DNA of 38,199 nucleotides from Sedimentisphaerales bacterium (GCA_016926155.1 JAFGPC010000002.1:1-38199), one strand, 5' to 3'; counted from the first letter of the stretch, positions 15,559 to 24,458 are shown. Numbers and translations are program-made. The notes: generated from the sequence alone by a model not told the origin.

Positions 15559-17262
15559 ATGATTATAATGAAATGGGAAGTTGTAAGAGAATTTCAACTA
15601 CGAGAAATCTTGAATTATGCTTTTCTGCTTTTGTTTCTCTGCCAATCGGGTTTTCCTCAGGATAATTCAATAGTAGTTCAAGTAGATGCAACAGACAAAG
15701 GCAAGCCACTAAAACATGTCTGGCAGTATTTCGGTTATGATGAATGCAATTACACAACGACACCGGAAGCGGTGGATCTGGCACAAACCGTTGTCGATAT
15801 GAATCAGGAACGGGTTTATTTGCGCTCTCATTTTTTGTTGAACAACGGTGATGGGAAGGCCGCCTTGAAATGGGGCTCAACGAATGTGTATCAAGAAAAC
15901 CAGCAGGGAGAGCCCATCTATTCATGGCAGATCATGGATGACATCATGGATACAGTGGTTGGAGCCGGGGCCTTGCCCTTGGTCGAAATCGGTTTCATGC
16001 CCAGAGATCTTTCGTCACGACCTGAGCCATATCGAAATTCGGATATTTATAGACTGGATGGCGGCTGCTTTTATGCTCCAAAGGATTATAACAAATGGGC
16101 GGATTTAATCCGTGTCTGGGCTCAACACAGCAAACAACGCTATCCTGATGTGGAACAAACATGGCTTTGGGAACTCTGGAACGAGCCCAATATCGGATAC
16201 TTTCATGGAACATTGGAGGAGTACATAAAGTTATTTGACCATACTGAATACGCATTACACGAGGTTCTTCCCAAGGCAATTCTGGGAGGACCTCATACGG
16301 CGGGAGTAGGGGGGGATTATTTGCGAAACTTTCTGACACACTGCGCCAAAGGTATCAATTCGATTACCGGAGAGAAAGGTACGCGGCTGGATTATATCGG
16401 ATTTCATGCCAAGGGAGGTGTTCGTTTATCGGATGGTCATGTACAGATGAATCTGGGTAATCAGTTACGACAACACCGTGACGGTTTTTCTATAGTGGGC
16501 GGTTTCATGGAATTTAAGACAACTCCAATCATTATCGGTGAAGCGGATCCGGATGGTTGTGCCGCTTGTCCTTCCAGCCGTTTCCCGGAACGAGGATACA
16601 GAAATGTTTCTGCTTATGCGGCATATGAGGTCGCGATGATGAAACACACACTGGATCTGGCGGAACAGGAAAACGTTAATTTACAGGGAATTGTAACCTG
16701 GGCTTGGATGTTCGATGGCCAACCATGGTTTGACGGATTTCGATCATTGGCTACCAATGGAGTTCACAAACCTGTCCTGAACGGTTTTAAAATGCTTGGT
16801 ATGCTACAGGGAAATCGGATTCCATTATACAGTTCAGGTGCGGCCGGCCTGGACGCGATCCTTGACGGCCAACTTCGGAATCGAGCTGATATTGATGGAT
16901 TCGCAACCGGAACACCATACAAGGCCCAGGTGGTTTTGTGGAATTATCACGATAATTTAGTTGAAAGCTCTCCAGCCAATATAAAGCTTGAGATCAAGTA
17001 TCCGGATCATAAAGCCAGAAAAGCCCGGATCGTTCATTACAGAGTCGATGAACTGCACAGCAATGCTTATGACGTTTGGCTGAAAATGGGATCACCGCAA
17101 GATCCAACTCCTTCACAGATACAGGCCCTTAAGGAAGCAGGACATTTGGAGGCCCTGGAGCCGATTCGTTTTATCCCTATCGTAGGCGGTCGACTGAATT
17201 TATCATTCAAACTTCCCCGCTTTGCTGTTTCCCTGATTGAAGTAGAATGGATTACTCCATAA
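15559..17262 (+). CDS. GH39-like glycoside hydrolase (beta-xylosidase type)
   Basis: A 567-residue secreted protein with a hydrophobic stretch ending near FLCQSGFPQ. It has the clan-A TIM-barrel signatures of GH39: the acid/base glutamate in WLWELWNEPNIGYF (Glu209 from this start) and the nucleophile in TPIIIGEADPDG (Glu328). A beta-sandwich C-terminal part (about 430-567) follows, as in GH39. Known members are beta-xylosidases and alpha-L-iduronidases; xylosidase or a related pentosidase is the best guess. The ATGs at 15559 and 15568 are both possible; neither has a clear ribosome binding site. A TATAAT at 15535-15540 has no good -35. The next gene follows 48 bases downstream. Confidence 0.85.
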   Translation: MIIMKWEVVREFQLREILNYAFLLLFLCQSGFPQDNSIVVQVDATDKGKPLKHVWQYFGYDECNYTTTPEAVDLAQTVVDMNQERVYLRSHFLLNNGDGKAALKWGSTNVYQENQQGEPIYSWQIMDDIMDTVVGAGALPLVEIGFMPRDLSSRPEPYRNSDIYRLDGGCFYAPKDYNKWADLIRVWAQHSKQRYPDVEQTWLWELWNEPNIGYFHGTLEEYIKLFDHTEYALHEVLPKAILGGPHTAGVGGDYLRNFLTHCAKGINSITGEKGTRLDYIGFHAKGGVRLSDGHVQMNLGNQLRQHRDGFSIVGGFMEFKTTPIIIGEADPDGCAACPSSRFPERGYRNVSAYAAYEVAMMKHTLDLAEQENVNLQGIVTWAWMFDGQPWFDGFRSLATNGVHKPVLNGFKMLGMLQGNRIPLYSSGAAGLDAILDGQLRNRADIDGFATGTPYKAQVVLWNYHDNLVESSPANIKLEIKYPDHKARKARIVHYRVDELHSNAYDVWLKMGSPQDPTPSQIQALKEAGHLEALEPIRFIPIVGGRLNLSFKLPRFAVSLIEVEWITP

Positions 17263-17310
17263 TAGGATTACATTTAAAATAGTTATGCAGGAAGGAATAA
17301 GGCCAATCCG

Positions 17311-18630
17311 ATGAAGAAAAAACTGATCGTGATCTTGTATTGCGCTGCGTTACTAATGACAGCAACCTTATTTGCAAATAACCAAAGTGCTGTTTCGGAA
17401 TCCAAATCCCTCCTGCGATGTGGTATCGCCAGGACGGATATCACACCTACAAATCCAGTACAAATGTCCGGGTACGGTTCTCGAAAAGGGCTCTCGCATG
17501 GCATTCACGATCCTTTGAACGTACGTGTGATTGCTTTTGAAAATAAAGGCAAAAAACTGGTTCTAGTGTCTACGGATGTTCTTGGCTTTTATGGGGGCAC
17601 AGCCGAACAGATCCGATCTGTTTTATTAGACCGCTTCGAATTGGCTCCTTCCGAACTATTTCTCTGTGCGATTCATACCCATGCAGCTCCAACCGTGACC
17701 ATGAATGAAAAGACAGCGCATCCCAACAACGTGGAATATACCGGAATCCTTACAAAGAAAATTGGCAGTGCTGTCGAAACAGCATTGCATTTAATGACAC
17801 CGGTAAAGGTTGGAGCAGGGCGGGGATACTCCCCGGTTGGTATGAATTGGCGAGAAAAGCGGATTGTACCTTCTAGTGCCGGATCCTCCCAAACAGTCGT
17901 AAACCTGGGCCGAAATCCATACGGCCCGACAGATAAAGAGGTTCTGGTTACCCGAATTGTCCAATCCGATGGAACTTCTATAGCTGCGATATTTGATTAT
18001 GCATGCCATGCGACTTTACTGGGAGGTAGGAATTATCAGATCAGTGGAGATCTCCTGGGATTGGCTGAGCAGTTTGTAGAAAAAATTTTGGGAAAATCTT
18101 TTATTGCTCCGGCTTTTGCCGGTGCTTCAGGAAACATTGATCCCTGGTTTCGGGTTCTGCCGGAATTCAACACGGAACCGGGCTGGATTCCGGAACCGGT
18201 CCTTCTGGCTACCCTGCTGGGCGAAGAGGTTGTGCATACATTCCGAAAGATTGATACATTTTCAGAGCATGGAGAAATCCGAACGTTGATCACCACTTTA
18301 AAGTTGCCGGCTAAGGAAAGTAAGGATTTCATGCCTTCAGAGCCCAGACAAGCTGAACTAACAATCACAGCGGCTCATATCGGCCAAATAGCCTTTATCG
18401 GTTTTGGCTGTGAGATGCTGACCGAAGTTGGAATGGCCATTAAGAAAGCCTCTCCCTTCCCGTATACATTTGTGATTACCCATTGCAATGGGGCTGCCGG
18501 CTATTTGCCCCCCGCAGACCTGTATCCCGAAGGGGGATATGAAGTACAGACCAGCCATTTTGCACCCGAGGCCGCCGAGATCGTCATCCAGCAAGCTGGT
18601 AAGATGCTCAATGAACTACATACAGACTGA
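17311..18630 (+). CDS. Neutral/alkaline ceramidase-like N-terminal domain protein
   Basis: The signal peptide (MKKKLIVILYCAALLMTATLFA) is followed by the opening typical of the neutral ceramidase N-terminal domain: CGIARTDITPTNPVQMSGYG, VSTDVLGF, FLCAIHTHAAPT (zinc-binding histidines), DYACHATLLG and FAGASGNIDPW. At 439 residues it has only this domain and lacks the C-terminal immunoglobulin-like domain of full ceramidases, as is common for planctomycete members. True ceramidase activity is therefore uncertain; it may hydrolyse other amides. AAGGAATAAGG precedes the ATG. It lies 48 bases behind the GH39 gene, probably one operon, and its stop is 3 bases from the convergent aminotransferase gene with no terminator between them. 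Confidence 0.87.
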   Translation: MKKKLIVILYCAALLMTATLFANNQSAVSESKSLLRCGIARTDITPTNPVQMSGYGSRKGLSHGIHDPLNVRVIAFENKGKKLVLVSTDVLGFYGGTAEQIRSVLLDRFELAPSELFLCAIHTHAAPTVTMNEKTAHPNNVEYTGILTKKIGSAVETALHLMTPVKVGAGRGYSPVGMNWREKRIVPSSAGSSQTVVNLGRNPYGPTDKEVLVTRIVQSDGTSIAAIFDYACHATLLGGRNYQISGDLLGLAEQFVEKILGKSFIAPAFAGASGNIDPWFRVLPEFNTEPGWIPEPVLLATLLGEEVVHTFRKIDTFSEHGEIRTLITTLKLPAKESKDFMPSEPRQAELTITAAHIGQIAFIGFGCEMLTEVGMAIKKASPFPYTFVITHCNGAAGYLPPADLYPEGGYEVQTSHFAPEAAEIVIQQAGKMLNELHTD

Positions 18631-18633
18631 ATT

Positions 18634-20013
18634 CTATGCTTTGGCCAGTTTACCGATATTTCGAACAACCTTGTGGAATGCTTCGATGATGTCATCCATG
18701 TCCCGTTTTGAACCAAGGAAAGCAATCTTGGTATCCGCTGAAATCATCTCCCGTTTGTTCTCCGTCAGGCCATCCATAATCGGAAGCCGTAATGAGGCGC
18801 GATAGTGATCCAACCGAGCCTTGGAAAATACCCGTTCAAAGCCCCGAGACCGAAGGTGTTCCTCCAGCATACCTTCCCGATGACAACCGCCGTGATACTG
18901 TCTTGTGCCGCCGGAGATCGGTATCCCCTCTGCACGAACTGCCTTGGCAAAATCAGAGGCAGAAACACCGGCAAATCGGGTATGGTCATAGTCTAATTCA
19001 AAATAGAAATATGTAATCCGTGTATTGGGTGAGTACCGTTTACGTGATCGCAAACCGGGTATCTGTGTGAGTTGTTCTTCCACATATCGCCCGTTCTTCT
19101 GTCGGATCTGATCCTGTTCCTTAAAGCGTTTGTATTGCTCCGTCAGGACGGCTGCCTGGAATTCGGTCATACGGTGATTCGAGCCGGGGAAAGGATAACC
19201 GGATTTCTTCCTTTCCGGATCTCTCCCGTTATTAACAAATCCTGCACAGTGGCGCATCAATTCCTGGTCATTGCCGAGTATTGCTCCGCCTTCTCCGGAA
19301 ACCAGTGTTTTCCATTCCTGGAAACTAATGCAGCCGGTCGCACCGAATGTGCCGACCTTTTGGCTGTCCACTTCCGCATATACCGACTGGCAGGCATCTT
19401 CCACGACAGGGATATCGTGCTTTTTGGCTATCGACATGATTCTCTGGATATCGGCGGGAAATCCCCCAAGGTGCACCGGAACAATCGCCTTGGTGTTCTC
19501 TGTAATTGCCGCCTCGATCAAACCGGCGTCGATGGAGCCGGTATCCGGATCGATATCCACAAAGACCGGAAGAGCATGCAGATTGGTTATGACGTTGATC
19601 GTCGCGATGAATGTATGGGGTGAGGTGATCACCTCATCACCCGCTCCCACGCCCAGACATTGAAGCGAGGCGCCCAAAGCCGTCGTTCCACCGTTGGAGA
19701 GAACACATTGCTGCACCCCCATATCTCGGGCAAAATTCTTTTCAAAATCATAGACCACATTCCCTCGAAGGCAGCACCAGTTCCGACTTCGCAATGCTTG
19801 AAGAAGAGCCTTTTCTTCATGTTGATCAAAAATCGGCCAATTTGTCGAGAAACTTTTCGTTCGGACAGGTGTACCTCCGAATAGTGCCAGTACGTTTGCC
19901 GAACCTGTTGCCTGGGCATACATGGTACAGACTGCTCCTGTAGTGCCGCCGGTAATAGCAAGAGCAGCGGAAGTCTTTTTCAGAAATGAACGACGGGAAT
20001 ACGAAGTTTTCAT
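18634..20013 (-). CDS. Tat-exported DegT/DnrJ/EryC1-type aminotransferase
   Basis: ATG 20013 is preferred to ATG 20019 because AGGAGG then has 9 rather than 3 bases of spacing. A near-perfect twin-arginine signal (SRRSFLKK, hydrophobic core, then TMYAQA) precedes a complete DegT-type PLP fold: SNGGTTALGASL (phosphate-binding region), SPHTFIAT, VVEDACQS (aspartate to the pyridine nitrogen, about residue 206) and SFQEWKTLVSGEGG, with the Schiff-base lysine at about residue 235. The family transaminates keto-sugars, usually nucleotide-linked ones, in the cytoplasm. An export signal on it is unusual but I believe it recurs in planctomycetes. The gene is divergent from a Tat-type Gfo/Idh oxidoreductase, the enzyme class that supplies 3-keto sugars to DegT enzymes. 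Confidence 0.9.
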   Translation of the reverse strand: MKTSYSRRSFLKKTSAALAITGGTTGAVCTMYAQATGSANVLALFGGTPVRTKSFSTNWPIFDQHEEKALLQALRSRNWCCLRGNVVYDFEKNFARDMGVQQCVLSNGGTTALGASLQCLGVGAGDEVITSPHTFIATINVITNLHALPVFVDIDPDTGSIDAGLIEAAITENTKAIVPVHLGGFPADIQRIMSIAKKHDIPVVEDACQSVYAEVDSQKVGTFGATGCISFQEWKTLVSGEGGAILGNDQELMRHCAGFVNNGRDPERKKSGYPFPGSNHRMTEFQAAVLTEQYKRFKEQDQIRQKNGRYVEEQLTQIPGLRSRKRYSPNTRITYFYFELDYDHTRFAGVSASDFAKAVRAEGIPISGGTRQYHGGCHREGMLEEHLRSRGFERVFSKARLDHYRASLRLPIMDGLTENKREMISADTKIAFLGSKRDMDDIIEAFHKVVRNIGKLAKA

Positions 20014-20032
20014 GGCCATTTACCTCCTGCTT

Positions 20033-20047
20033 ATAATCTTAGATTAT
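20033..20047. promoter_or_regulatory. Palindromic operator-like site
   Basis: ATAATCT-T-AGATTAT is a perfect 7+1+7 palindrome between the candidate -10 and the ribosome binding site of the leftward aminotransferase gene, ending at its expected transcription start. Either a repressor site or a small 5' hairpin would fit. Confidence 0.45.
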
Positions 20048-20054
20048 TTACCAT

Positions 20055-20083
20055 ATAATACTCTTCCGTCATGGAAAGGGCAA
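20055..20083 (-). promoter_or_regulatory. Promoter of the aminotransferase gene
   Basis: On the minus strand TTGCCC (20083-20078), a 17-base spacer and TATTAT (20060-20055) lie about 40 bases before the start codon. Confidence 0.55.
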
Positions 20084-20102
20084 GCAGGAGTAAATCAAAT
20101 GC

Positions 20103-20131
20103 TTGCAGATTATCAGGTAAGTATATATAAT
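20103..20131 (+). promoter_or_regulatory. Promoter of the second Gfo/Idh gene
   Basis: TTGCAG (20103-20108), a 17-base spacer and a perfect TATAAT (20126-20131) stand 49 bases before the start codon at 20181. Confidence 0.6.
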
Positions 20132-20180
20132 TTCAAACGTTGTTGCTGAATGATTTCCAGCTTTTAATCGGAGGATGAAT

Positions 20181-21536
20181 ATGAACCGTCGAACATTTCT
20201 ACAAGTCGGGGCGGCCGGACTGACATTTTCTGCCCTGAATCAGCACCCCATGGTTTTCGGACAGCAAAAGGCCCGTCGTGTGGGATTGATCGGTTGCGGC
20301 TGGTACGGTAAGGGCGCGTTATTACGTTTGATCCAGGTGGAGCCAGTGGAAGTGGTTGCTTTATGTGATGTGGATAGCCGAATGCTCTCAGAGGCCGCCC
20401 AGATCGTCTCCTCTCGCCAGAAATCCGGTAAAATTCCTAACACGTACGGTGACTATCGCGAGATGCTGAAGAAAGAGAAGCTGGATATCGTTCAGGTTTC
20501 TACCCCCGATCACTGGCATGCGCTCGCAATGATAGCTGCCGTCAAGGCGGGGGCGGATGTGTACGTTGAAAAGCCGATCAGTGTCGATGTTGTTGAAGGG
20601 CAGGCGATGCTGGCAGCCGCCCGTAAATATGGTCGGGTTGTACAGGTCAATACACAGCGCCGTAGTACACCCCATTTGATTGAAGCACGTGACCAGATTC
20701 TTCGCGAAGGAAAGCTCGGGAAAATAGGCTTGGTTGAGGTATATTCCTATTACCATATGCGGGCTCGTGGTAATCCTCCGGATATAACGCCACCGGATTA
20801 TTTCAATTATGAGATGTGGACCGGTCCGGCGCCGATGCGGCCCTACAATCGTATGGTCCATCCACGAAGCTGGCGCGCCTTTATGGAATATGGAAACGGC
20901 ATTGTAGGAGACATGTGCATTCATATGTATGATATGATCCGGTGGATATTGGAGCTTGGCTGGCCCAAAACCATCAGCTCAACCGGTGGGATTTTTATTG
21001 ACAAGGAAAGTAAAGCAAACATTTCCGACACGCAGACGGCCACGTTCGACCATCCTGAAAAAAACCTGACAGTTGTCTGGCAGCATCGCACATGGGGTCA
21101 TCCGCCGGATCCGAAATATCCGTGGGGGGCGACGATTTACGGCGACAAAGGCACTCTCAAGCTCAGTGTCATGAGTTATGATTTTATTCCACAGGGACAG
21201 GGAGAATCGGTCCATAAGGATGTTACCTACGAATACGAACAGTATCCCGAAGACAGGACGGAAAAAGATCTGGAACGCCATGTAGCTCCGGCCATGAGAA
21301 GACATTGGAAGAACTTCCTGGCCGCTGTAGATAATCGGAGCAGGCCCGTGGCCGATATTGAGCAGGGCTATATTTCCAGTGCAAGCTGCATTTTGGCCAA
21401 CTTGTCCATGCAACTTGGCCGGACACTGGCCTGGGATCCGAAAGCGGGAAAGGTGATAGACGATGAGCAGGCCAATAGGATGCTTACCCGACCGTATCGA
21501 AAACCCTGGATTCATCCCAATCCGACCAATATATAA
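20181..21536 (+). CDS. Tat-exported Gfo/Idh/MocA family oxidoreductase, second copy
   Basis: ATG 20181 is chosen over 20175 because GGAGG (20170-20174) is then 6 bases upstream. A short twin-arginine signal (NRRTFLQVGAAGLTFSAL) is followed by the Rossmann motif VGLIGCGWYGKG, ALCDVDSRM, STPDHWHA and YVEKPISVD with the family lysine. The C-terminal domain has MWTGPAPMRPYN and GDMCIHMYDMIRW. The protein is in the same broad subgroup as that at 11077 (shared W-[IT]-G-P-A-P block) but much diverged, so not a recent duplication. Divergent to the Tat-aminotransferase with well-formed promoters for both genes, suggesting joint control. Confidence 0.92.
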   Translation: MNRRTFLQVGAAGLTFSALNQHPMVFGQQKARRVGLIGCGWYGKGALLRLIQVEPVEVVALCDVDSRMLSEAAQIVSSRQKSGKIPNTYGDYREMLKKEKLDIVQVSTPDHWHALAMIAAVKAGADVYVEKPISVDVVEGQAMLAAARKYGRVVQVNTQRRSTPHLIEARDQILREGKLGKIGLVEVYSYYHMRARGNPPDITPPDYFNYEMWTGPAPMRPYNRMVHPRSWRAFMEYGNGIVGDMCIHMYDMIRWILELGWPKTISSTGGIFIDKESKANISDTQTATFDHPEKNLTVVWQHRTWGHPPDPKYPWGATIYGDKGTLKLSVMSYDFIPQGQGESVHKDVTYEYEQYPEDRTEKDLERHVAPAMRRHWKNFLAAVDNRSRPVADIEQGYISSASCILANLSMQLGRTLAWDPKAGKVIDDEQANRMLTRPYRKPWIHPNPTNI

Positions 21537-21664
21537 CCATTAGTTGCAGGGAAAGATTGAAAAAACGACATAAAACGTCATATTTTCAGTTGCATCCTGT
21601 AGTTTGCGCTGTTTTCGTAAAGAATCTTTTTTAAAAGGAATACTTTTTCATGCAGGATTATTTC

Positions 21665-21693
21665 TTGCACAGAGAAAACCAATCCTTTACGAT
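21665..21693 (+). promoter_or_regulatory. Candidate promoter of the metallopeptidase/ATP-grasp pair
   Basis: TTGCAC (21665-21670), 17 bases and TACGAT (21688-21693) stand 93 bases before the start codon at 21787. Confidence 0.4.
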
Positions 21694-21786
21694 TGCCGGT
21701 ATATAAATGGGGTAAATAATAAGTCATGATTGATGCTGGGTTACTGATCATACGGTAAAAGCCCGGAACTTACGGAGACGGACCTT

Positions 21787-22812
21787 TTGAGTACCGGAAA
21801 ACACCCGATCGACTGGGAATCTTTATCGGACGAGGAGTTATTACAGCTTCGAATTAAGGATCTGGGACTACAGATTGACGAATCACCTTTGGAGCCGTTA
21901 ATCAAGAGGGTGTATGCCGAATTGGAAGATCACGGGCTTTTTTTTCGTCCTTCCTGCTATCTGGCTGATGAATGGCTTTGCCCGGACAAGGAACCGATTA
22001 TCGGGATCCCTTTTTGTCTGGCTCATCGGCGTCTTAAGCAAATCGAATTCGATATGATGTACGAGGTCGAAGGAGGGGATGAGAAGAGTTGTATGAAGCT
22101 GTTACGTCATGAATGTGGCCATGCATTTAATTATGCATATCGTCTCTTTAGCAGAACACGCTGGCGCGAATTGTTTGGCTCGTTTTCAGAGCGATACTCC
22201 GACTCCTACTCTTATCAACCGTATTCTCGCCGATATGTAGTACATCTGGATAATCATTATGCTCAGTCCCATCCAGATGAAGATTTTGCCGAAACGTTTG
22301 CCGTATGGCTTAATCCCGGCAACTCATGGAAACAGAAATACAAGGGCTGGCCGGCAATCAAAAAGCTGAACTATATCGATTCGCTCGTTTCCCGAATCGG
22401 TTGGCAGCCCCCTTTGGTAGATGCAGGGAATGATCCACCATGGTCGGCGCAACGGATGCGTTCCACTCTGGCCGCATACTATGAACGAAAACGAAAAAAT
22501 CTTGGTAGTGATTTCCCGGGATTCTATGATGATAGCCTTAAGGAAGTCTTTCTGATGTACCCAAAAGGGCGAAAGTCCATTAAGGCATCGAAGCTGCTTC
22601 GTGAACATCGAAAACAGATCGTGGATAATGTGGCACGATGGACAGGTCATCGAAAATATGACCTGTATCAATTAGTGCACCGTTTTATTATACGCAGTAA
22701 TGCTCTTGACCTCTATGCTAGGGCAGATATCGATACGATAGTGGCCGTAGTTAGTCTGATGACGGCAATTGCCGGTGGGACGAATCGAGTTGCCATAAGA
22801 GGACGTTTATGA
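21787..22812 (+). CDS. Putative zinc-binding metallopeptidase
   Basis: The TTG start at 21787 is the only reasonable one, since the first in-frame ATG is 89 codons later; a GGAGA lies upstream. The zincin motif is LLRHECGHAF (His108, Glu109, His112), and the gluzincin-like third ligand is likely in HPDEDFAETFAVW (Glu165 or Glu169). There is no signal peptide, so the protein is cytoplasmic. I recognise it as the putative zinc-binding metallopeptidase family of ~340 residues. Its stop overlaps the start of the ATP-grasp gene by 4 bases (ATGA), so the two are translationally coupled. Confidence 0.85.
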   Translation: MSTGKHPIDWESLSDEELLQLRIKDLGLQIDESPLEPLIKRVYAELEDHGLFFRPSCYLADEWLCPDKEPIIGIPFCLAHRRLKQIEFDMMYEVEGGDEKSCMKLLRHECGHAFNYAYRLFSRTRWRELFGSFSERYSDSYSYQPYSRRYVVHLDNHYAQSHPDEDFAETFAVWLNPGNSWKQKYKGWPAIKKLNYIDSLVSRIGWQPPLVDAGNDPPWSAQRMRSTLAAYYERKRKNLGSDFPGFYDDSLKEVFLMYPKGRKSIKASKLLREHRKQIVDNVARWTGHRKYDLYQLVHRFIIRSNALDLYARADIDTIVAVVSLMTAIAGGTNRVAIRGRL

Positions 22813-23813
22813 TAAAACAACTACATGTCACTGTTCTGGTGGATGAGGGGACCATCTCGTCGGAAGATCCGGAATTTACGGGGATGCCGGAAGAGCCAAT
22901 GACGGAATACCATGTGGTCGAAGCTCTGCGAATTCTGGGGCATCGGGTTTCCATCATTGGAGTATACGACGATCTTCAGGGCATGATCGGGAAATTACAA
23001 CAACAGTCCCCGGATGTAGTTTTTAATCTCACCGAGCAGTTTCGGGGATTTCGAACGTTTGACAAGAATATTGTATCGGTCCTGGAGATGCTGCAATTGC
23101 CTTTTACCGGAGCAGGGGCGATGGGGTTGTTACTCTGTCGTGATAAATGCCTCTGTAAAGAACTATTAGCGATTCATCGGATTCGTGTACCGGGTTTTCT
23201 GGCTCTCCCACGCGGGAAGAAAGTAAGGATCTCAAAATCGATTCGATTTCCCTTGGTAGTCAAACCGGCACTCGAGGATGGTTCAGATGGAATTTCCAAC
23301 GCTTCGCTGGTTTGGGATGAGCAGGGATTGCGGGAACGTGTCGAGTATGTTCATGATCGCTGGGAGCAACATGCGATTGCCGAAGAGTATGTTCAGGGTC
23401 GGGAATTTTATGTGACCCTTCTGGGAAATAAAAGATTAACCGTCTTTCCGTTTCGTGAATTTTTCCATGCCGACGATATCGGCGGTCCCAGTATGGCGAC
23501 GTCACAGGTCAAATGGAACCAAGAGTACCGGGAAAAATGGGGGATCGAGTTTGGTTTTGCCGAGGTTTCACCTGAGATGGCCGAACAGATCGGCCGGGTG
23601 TGTAAAAAAGTCTATCGCATATTGCATCTGCGTGACTACGGCCGCATTGATCTGCGTGTCACTCCCGAAGGAAGAATGGCCATTCTGGAAGCCAATCCCA
23701 ATCCCGATCTGGCATATGGCGAAGAAGTCGCAGAATCCGCCGAGAGGGCGGGATTGTCTTATGAGGATTTCATCCATCGAATTCTCCGACAAGCTGTACA
23801 ACGAGGCGCATAA
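22809..23813 (+). CDS. ATP-grasp ligase of the D-alanine--D-alanine ligase type
   Basis: The 334-residue ATP-grasp fold shows FPLVVKPALEDGSDGIS (ATP-binding lysine and glycine-rich loop), the hinge EEYVQGREFYV and the magnesium site RIDLRVTPEGRMAILEANPNPDL-type end (aspartate, glutamate, asparagine). An N-terminal domain with DVVFNLTEQFRGF resembles D-Ala--D-Ala ligases, but the overall sequence is distinct from housekeeping Ddl and I leave the symbol empty. GAGGA within the upstream gene supplies the ribosome binding site. Coupling to a metallopeptidase suggests that one makes and the other trims a peptide or amide product; this is inference. Confidence 0.85.
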   Translation: MIKQLHVTVLVDEGTISSEDPEFTGMPEEPMTEYHVVEALRILGHRVSIIGVYDDLQGMIGKLQQQSPDVVFNLTEQFRGFRTFDKNIVSVLEMLQLPFTGAGAMGLLLCRDKCLCKELLAIHRIRVPGFLALPRGKKVRISKSIRFPLVVKPALEDGSDGISNASLVWDEQGLRERVEYVHDRWEQHAIAEEYVQGREFYVTLLGNKRLTVFPFREFFHADDIGGPSMATSQVKWNQEYREKWGIEFGFAEVSPEMAEQIGRVCKKVYRILHLRDYGRIDLRVTPEGRMAILEANPNPDLAYGEEVAESAERAGLSYEDFIHRILRQAVQRGA

Positions 23814-23873
23814 GCGGATGTTGCTATATGGCTTGATTCGTCGAGCAATAGGTTTTGTTTGAAATCCCTTTTC

Positions 23874-23902
23874 TTGACGTTTAACATAAAGGATTTTATA
23901 AT
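23874..23902 (+). promoter_or_regulatory. Strong sigma70-like promoter
   Basis: TTGACG (23874-23879), exactly 17 bases, then TATAAT (23897-23902). It is expected to start transcription near 23909 and to drive the YkgJ-type gene and probably hisS. Confidence 0.75.
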
Positions 23903-23961
23903 GCCTTGTTTATTCCGGATCAAATAAAGAGTATGTGAGTATTGTATAGCAAGGAGTTGTG

Positions 23962-24402
23962 TTGGTGGCATCGAAGTCGAAGAAGAAACGGATTGTAAAG
24001 AGTCAATGTGACAAGTGCACAGGACTGTGTTGTCGGTATTTTGCCTTGCCGATTGAAACACCGGAAGATTGGGATGATTATGACGATATTCGATGGTATT
24101 TGTGTCATGAAAATGTAACAATCTTCGTCGAGGACGGGGATTGGTATCTCAATGTGAAAAACAAATGCCTCCATTTGTCAGAAAAGGATTACAAATGTCA
24201 GATCTATCCCCTGCGGCCTAAAATCTGTCGGGGATATAAGATTGATGAGTGCGACTTTACGGGAGCGGAATACAATTACGAAATGCATTTTACCAGCGCC
24301 CTGCAGATGGAAGAATATATGAAGATCAAGTTCGGAGAACGGATCTTCGAAAAGCTTGAGCAGAAGAAGAAAAAGAAGAAGAAACGCAAAAAAATCGTAT
24401 AA
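23962..24402 (+). CDS. YkgJ-family cysteine-cluster protein
   Basis: AAGGAG (23951-23956) is followed by three consecutive non-ATG starts (GTG 23959, TTG 23962, GTG 23965); spacing favours 23962 or 23965. The protein carries the eight-cysteine pattern of the family: CDKCTGLCCRYF early, then CLHL, KCQIYPLRPKICRGY and a further C in DECDF. These bind a metal or an iron-sulfur cluster; the precise activity is not established. The C-terminus ends in a run of lysines (KKKKKKKKRKK), which could bind nucleic acid. It is 56 bases before hisS under a shared promoter. Confidence 0.88.
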   Translation: MVASKSKKKRIVKSQCDKCTGLCCRYFALPIETPEDWDDYDDIRWYLCHENVTIFVEDGDWYLNVKNKCLHLSEKDYKCQIYPLRPKICRGYKIDECDFTGAEYNYEMHFTSALQMEEYMKIKFGERIFEKLEQKKKKKKKRKKIV

Positions 24403-24458
24403 CACAAATTCTTCCCATCCTTGGCATGAACAAGTTAATGTAGGAGTAGATCTAAGAG

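Noticed and set aside
24361-24400. Purine run at the 3' end of the YkgJ gene as a repeat or slippage site
   Set aside because: It simply encodes a lysine-rich tail; the frame stays intact and ends normally.
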